Shown here one piece after another: positions 60,709 to 64,000 of a stretch of 64,000 nucleotides of DNA. The position numbers were made by a program, and so were the translations under genes. Source of the stretch: Mytilus trossulus (lineage: Eukaryota; Mollusca; Bivalvia; Mytilida; Mytilidae); NCBI RefSeq assembly GCF_036588685.1, contig NC_086386.1:74708682-74772681 (forward strand). The letters run 5' to 3'. The number at the start of each line of letters is the position of its first letter. Positions within the stretch are counted from its first letter, which is position 1. The notes beneath the pieces are model-generated. The model ran no database searches. It saw only the letters and a list, made by a program, of their open reading frames with translations, and had not been told where the DNA came from.

Positions 60709-60909
60709 TAGTCCGAGATTACTCTGACGTCCAACGGCTGTTTTGACAGACAAGCTGGAGATTACTCTGACGTCCAACGGCTGTTTTGCCAACGGCCCCA
60801 GCTTGTCTGGCAACACAGCCGTTGGACGTCAGAGTAAAACGTCAGAGCTAGCAACGGCCCCAGCTTGTCTGGCAAAACAGCCGTTGGACGTCAAAGTAAT
60901 TTCGGACTA
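60709..60909. mobile_element. Foldback MITE with GACGTCCAACGGCTG arms
   Basis: Ends TAGTCCGAGATTACTCTGACG and CGTCAAAGTAATTTCGGACTA. Flanks TTGATCAT (60701-60708 and 60911-60918) give an 8-bp duplication, or 9 bp with one mismatch. Each arm carries GACGTCCAACGGCTGTTTTG and GACAAGCTGG; both arms are partly duplicated inside (ATTACTCTGACGTCC at 60713 and 60762). Confidence 0.8.
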
Positions 60910-61104
60910 ATTGATCATGTGAATAAAAATAAATTTAAGTACATCATTTTAACACCGTAGTACTGAAGATTTTAAATACATGATGGCTTAAAGGTACTAT
61001 TTATTAGTAGAACAAATGATTTTGTTTTGATTACATCGGATGTTGATGGAACGCACTCGATCCTATCATTTAATTATCATGGGAAAATCAAATGAACTTG
61101 TGGT

Positions 61105-61218
61105 ATGGGCTTTGCTCACTGTTGAAGGCCGTTCGATGACATAAAATTATAAATGTTTTTGTCATTTGGTCTCTTGTGGAGAGTTTTCTCATTGGCAATT
61201 ATACCACATCTTTTTATT
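61105..61218 (-). repeat. S-family fragment
   Basis: TTGCTCACTGTTGAAGGCCG, TCGATGACATAAAATTATAA and GAGAGTTTTCTCATTGGCAA, then TACCACATC. Confidence 0.6.
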
Positions 61219-61949
61219 TTATATTGACCTGTTGCACGTTAAAAAAATGTCTTATTTTAAATGCTGTTTTGATCTAGAGGTTGTTTTTATCCCGTTTGAA
61301 TTAAGCTTTAAATTGCTACTTTTCTGAACCTTCCTGTTGCATGTATCGGATTAATGTTAGATAATGTCAAGATATGCAGCTGTATAATTGCCAAGAATTG
61401 ATATGTTTTTGGCTGGCCTGAATATTCTTGAATTGTTTTTCCACTGGACTTTGAAAACACCAACAATAACATTTGCCACTGGACGTTAACCAAGTAACAA
61501 TTATACATCAATGTGTGTTGTATGAATACACAGTTATTTCAGTATTGATTGGGACTGCTGTTGTTCAAAAAGACCAAAAGAATCCAGCAAATATAGATTT
61601 TGATGCAGATAATACATTCAGAAAATAAGTACATTTTGTACCTTGGTCATTCTCTTTCATTCTTGTAATGGTCTAGGTCGGGTTTACAGTTTACAGAATA
61701 ATGGAAGAAAAATCATGAATAAAGGGCCCAAAATAAACTAAGAATAGAGAAAAATACGACTTTAAATACAGAACAGAGAATATTGGATGCTAAAATATAA
61801 AGAATAGAGATTATTGTCAAAAAGTCCTAAGAATAAAGATATTTTACCTTAAGAATAAGGAAATGATGGACCAGACCTTCCTGTGTGGTACATGAATAAG
61901 AATGTTTGAAAATTCACCCATAAAAAAGCTTCCTATAAAAAAAAGTCAT

Positions 61950-62720
61950 ACCGTTGTACGATTTCTCTTTTGCTTTACTTTTTGTCAAGCCTGCAACTTT
62001 AGTCACAAAGCGACACATAGGGATACTCAATTCTGTCGTCGGCGTCGGTGTCGGCGTCAGCATCGTCCACAAATATTCACTCTGTGCTTTTAAGTTTTAG
62101 AAATAACTTCCATAAACTATCTTGGATTGCTACCAAACATGTATGTGCCTGTCCCAAGTCAGGAACCTGTAATTCAGTGGTTGTCGTTTGTTTATGTGTT
62201 ACATATTTGTTTTTCGTTCATTGTTTTTTAGTTTTCTCGTTTGAATTGTTTTACATTGTCATTTCGGGGCCTTTTATAGCTGACTATGCGGTATGGGTTT
62301 TGCTCATTGTTGAAGACGTACGGTGACCTATAGTTGTTAATGTCTGTGTCATTTTGGTCTCTTGTGGACGGATGTCTCATTGGCAATAGTACCACATCTT
62401 CTTTTTTTTTTTTATAGAAGCTTGTTTATGATAATACTAAGGATAGTATCTGGAAGTAGATTTTGTAAAAATATTCTTGTGTACCCGTATTTTACTGATA
62501 AATGGTATTAGTTTTCCTGCCGGTTAACATTACATACAGTCTGTCGTTAAAGTATTTTTCAAACATTCATTAGATTCATAAACCATCCTGGATTTTTACC
62601 AAACTAGGACAGAAGCTTCTTACAATCAAAAGATATTATTTAGAGGAAAATTTTTAATACTTTTTTCGAGATTTTTGTTTCGCCTGCGACTAACAGTAAT
62701 AGTAGGCCTGACACTGGATT
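61950..62720 (+). repeat. GGCGTCGGTGTCGGCGTC repeat, split by an S-family copy
   Basis: It contains GTCGTCGGCGTCGGTGTCGG and TGGATTGCTACCAAAC, then after the insertion ATAGAAGCTTGTTTATGATA and GATAGTATCTGGAAGTAGAT. A second unit has CTGGATTTTTACCAAACTAG, GACAGAAGCTTCTTACAATC. The intact unit (ACCAAACTAGGACAGAAGCTT) shows where 62135-62411 was inserted. Confidence 0.55.
62135..62411 (-). repeat. S-family SINE-like repeat, nested
   Basis: GTGCCTGTCCCAAGTCAGGA, GGGGCCTTTTATAGCTGACT, TGTTGAAGACGTACGGTGAC, GGATGTCTCATTGGCAATAG and TACCACATCTTC, then a T run. It interrupts the repeat at 61950-62720. Confidence 0.65.
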
Positions 62721-62744
62721 CCGCGGAAGGGCCCTTTACTAGTT

Positions 62745-62868
62745 AATATGGGGTACGGATATTGCTTATTGTTGATGCGTGCGGTGACATATATTTGCCA
62801 ACATCTATGCCATTTGGTCTCTGATGGATAGTTGTTTCATTGACAATCATACCTCCATCTTATTGTAT
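62745..62868 (-). repeat. S-family fragment
   Basis: ATATGGGGTACGGATATTGC, GATGCGTGCGGTGACATATA and GATAGTTGTTTCATTGACAA. Diverged. Confidence 0.5.
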
Positions 62869-63184
62869 TCTAACTTATATATTATATGCTTAGCTTACCT
62901 ATCTGAATTTTGTATTATTCTTTGTCTCCTTGTTTGTTTTTTGTTTGTTTTTGCTTAACTTTTAAATACGATGTTTAGTCATTTTAATCTAGATTTTGGT
63001 CTATTCCATACCTCACTCTGAACTGGGACTATTATACTAGTCCAGCTCTGAAATAAGTTTTTAACTCCAGGAAAGCAAGTCTGGCACCGCCGCTCGTGAA
63101 TGGATTTAATTTTTATATAATATGTATTAATTCTTTTTTAGGCACGAAAAGGTAGTTGACGACACCTTGAAATCATAACCAGAT

Positions 63185-63553
63185 ATGGCTTACTGTCAAG
63201 AATATGACCCGAAAGACTCGAACAACGATAGTGACTTTTCCGTCAGTTATAAATCCAACAAGATTTTGGTGGCAGCCATTGATTTTGGAACTACTTTTTC
63301 CGGTTACGCTTTTTCTTTCAAGTCTTGGTTTGAAACCGATCCTAATAAGATCGTTACCAATTCGACATGGGTAGCTGGACAGAAGAATTTGATATCATTA
63401 AAAACACCAACATGTATCTTGTTACAACCTAATAAATCGTTTCACTCTTTCGGATACGAAGCGGAGGAGAAGTATGCAGAGCTAGCTTTAGAGGAAGAAC
63501 ATGAAGACTGGTACTTCTTCAAGAGATTTAAAATGTCCCTATTCAATAATACA
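63185..63553 (+). CDS. HSPA12-like Hsp70 family protein, gene C, first exon (partial)
   Basis: 123 codons from the ATG at 63185 to a GT donor at 63554 (phase 0, same as exon 1 of genes A and B). VAAIDFGTTFSGYAFSFKSW is the phosphate-1 loop (about residues 29-48). ISLKTPTCILL, FHSFGYEAEEKYAELAL and YFFKRFKMSLFNNT align with the A/B exon. The N-terminus is about 14 residues longer than in A or B and acidic/serine-rich (MAYCQEYDPKDSNNDSDFSV). A splice acceptor TTCTTTTTTAG just before 63142 suggests a 5'UTR intron as in gene B. Later exons are beyond the window, so integrity of the gene is unknown. It is more diverged from A and B than those are from each other. Confidence 0.85.
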
Positions 63554-63703
63554 GTGAGTTGTTATTTTTTACTTAAAGAAAAAGATATTGTACAGAACCA
63601 TTTAATCTATTATAATAACATAACAAGCACCGGCCTTGGGGGTAGCTAAATTCTTATTGTTTTATTTAATATTCTTATAAAGTGGATGTCTTTCTCTTAA
63701 GGG

Positions 63704-64000
63704 AGCTACCATTTGATTTTAAAGGGGGGGGGGGGGGCTAGGATGAAAATTTTTGTCCTGCATTTTTTTTTTAGTTGTAATCTCTGTCCTGCATTTTTAT
63801 TTTTCACTCTAGTCGGTCCTGCTTTTTTTTTTTTTAATTTATCCTGACTTTTTTTACATAAATTGTCATCCTGACTTTTTTTTTTTTGCAAGTGTCTCTT
63901 CCTGCCTTTTTTTTTTACTCAAAACTCCTGTCCTGCCTATTTTTTTCAAATTTCATCCTAGCACCCCCCCCCCCCCCCCCATAAAAATCAAATGGTAGCT
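63704..64000. mobile_element. Foldback element with AGCTACCATTTGATTTT ends
   Basis: AGCTACCATTTGATTTT (63704-63720) followed by a G run is inverted at the right as a C run followed by AAAATCAAATGGTAGCT (63984-64000). CTAGGATGAAAATTT and AAATTTCATCCTAG extend the arms. The middle repeats TCCTGC/TCCTGA-T(n) about eight times. It lies in gene C intron 1 and may continue past the edge. Confidence 0.8.

Overview
The window looks like nuclear DNA of a marine bivalve, most likely a mussel (Mytilus-like). It is AT-rich and intron-rich, with GT-AG introns. It is crowded with Penelope-like, Ty3/gypsy, LINE, Harbinger-type, hAT-like and SINE-like repeats, several of which I recognise from mussel genomes. 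No prokaryotic operon, CRISPR or phage feature is present. The species call is inference; the gene and transposon structures are read from the sequence.

Three host genes of one family lie head to tail on the + strand. They are HSPA12-type Hsp70 ATPase genes: gene A (7236-11461, 4 coding exons, about 576 aa), gene B (17476-34559, 4 coding exons with the same splice positions and phases, about 573 aa) and gene C (first coding exon only, 63185-63553, running off the right edge). A fourth host gene is on the - strand between B and C. At least ten exons from 54381 down to 37163 encode a coiled-coil protein with the C-terminal domain of the mitochondria-eating protein Mieap/SPATA18; its 5' end was not found.

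Layout: 1-2240 decayed Penelope-like element; 2241-7235 intergenic with short repeats; 7236-11461 gene A; 14582-16564 Harbinger-type foldback element carrying a transposase relic; 17476-34559 gene B. The third intron of gene B (9.5 kb) is mostly transposon. It follows a second intron holding a three-layer Harbinger nest (20304-23832), and contains a tandem-unit element (about 25674-33210) into which an almost intact Ty3/gypsy retrotransposon (25803-31887, antisense) has inserted. Next comes 37163-54381, the Mieap-like gene, whose introns carry a minisatellite, MITEs, a nearly full-length LINE (about 43150-48811, antisense to the gene) and a spliced transposase-gene fragment (53208-54178). From 54.5 to 63.1 kb there are mostly repeats and foldback elements. 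Gene C and another foldback element (63704-64000) close the window.

Functionally the host content is a stress/proteostasis-type Hsp70 array flanking a mitochondrial quality-control-type gene. Nothing here shows that they act together. The most unusual pattern is a set of four Harbinger-like foldback elements that share architecture (TWA target duplication, long arms) but have arms built from different short repeated words.
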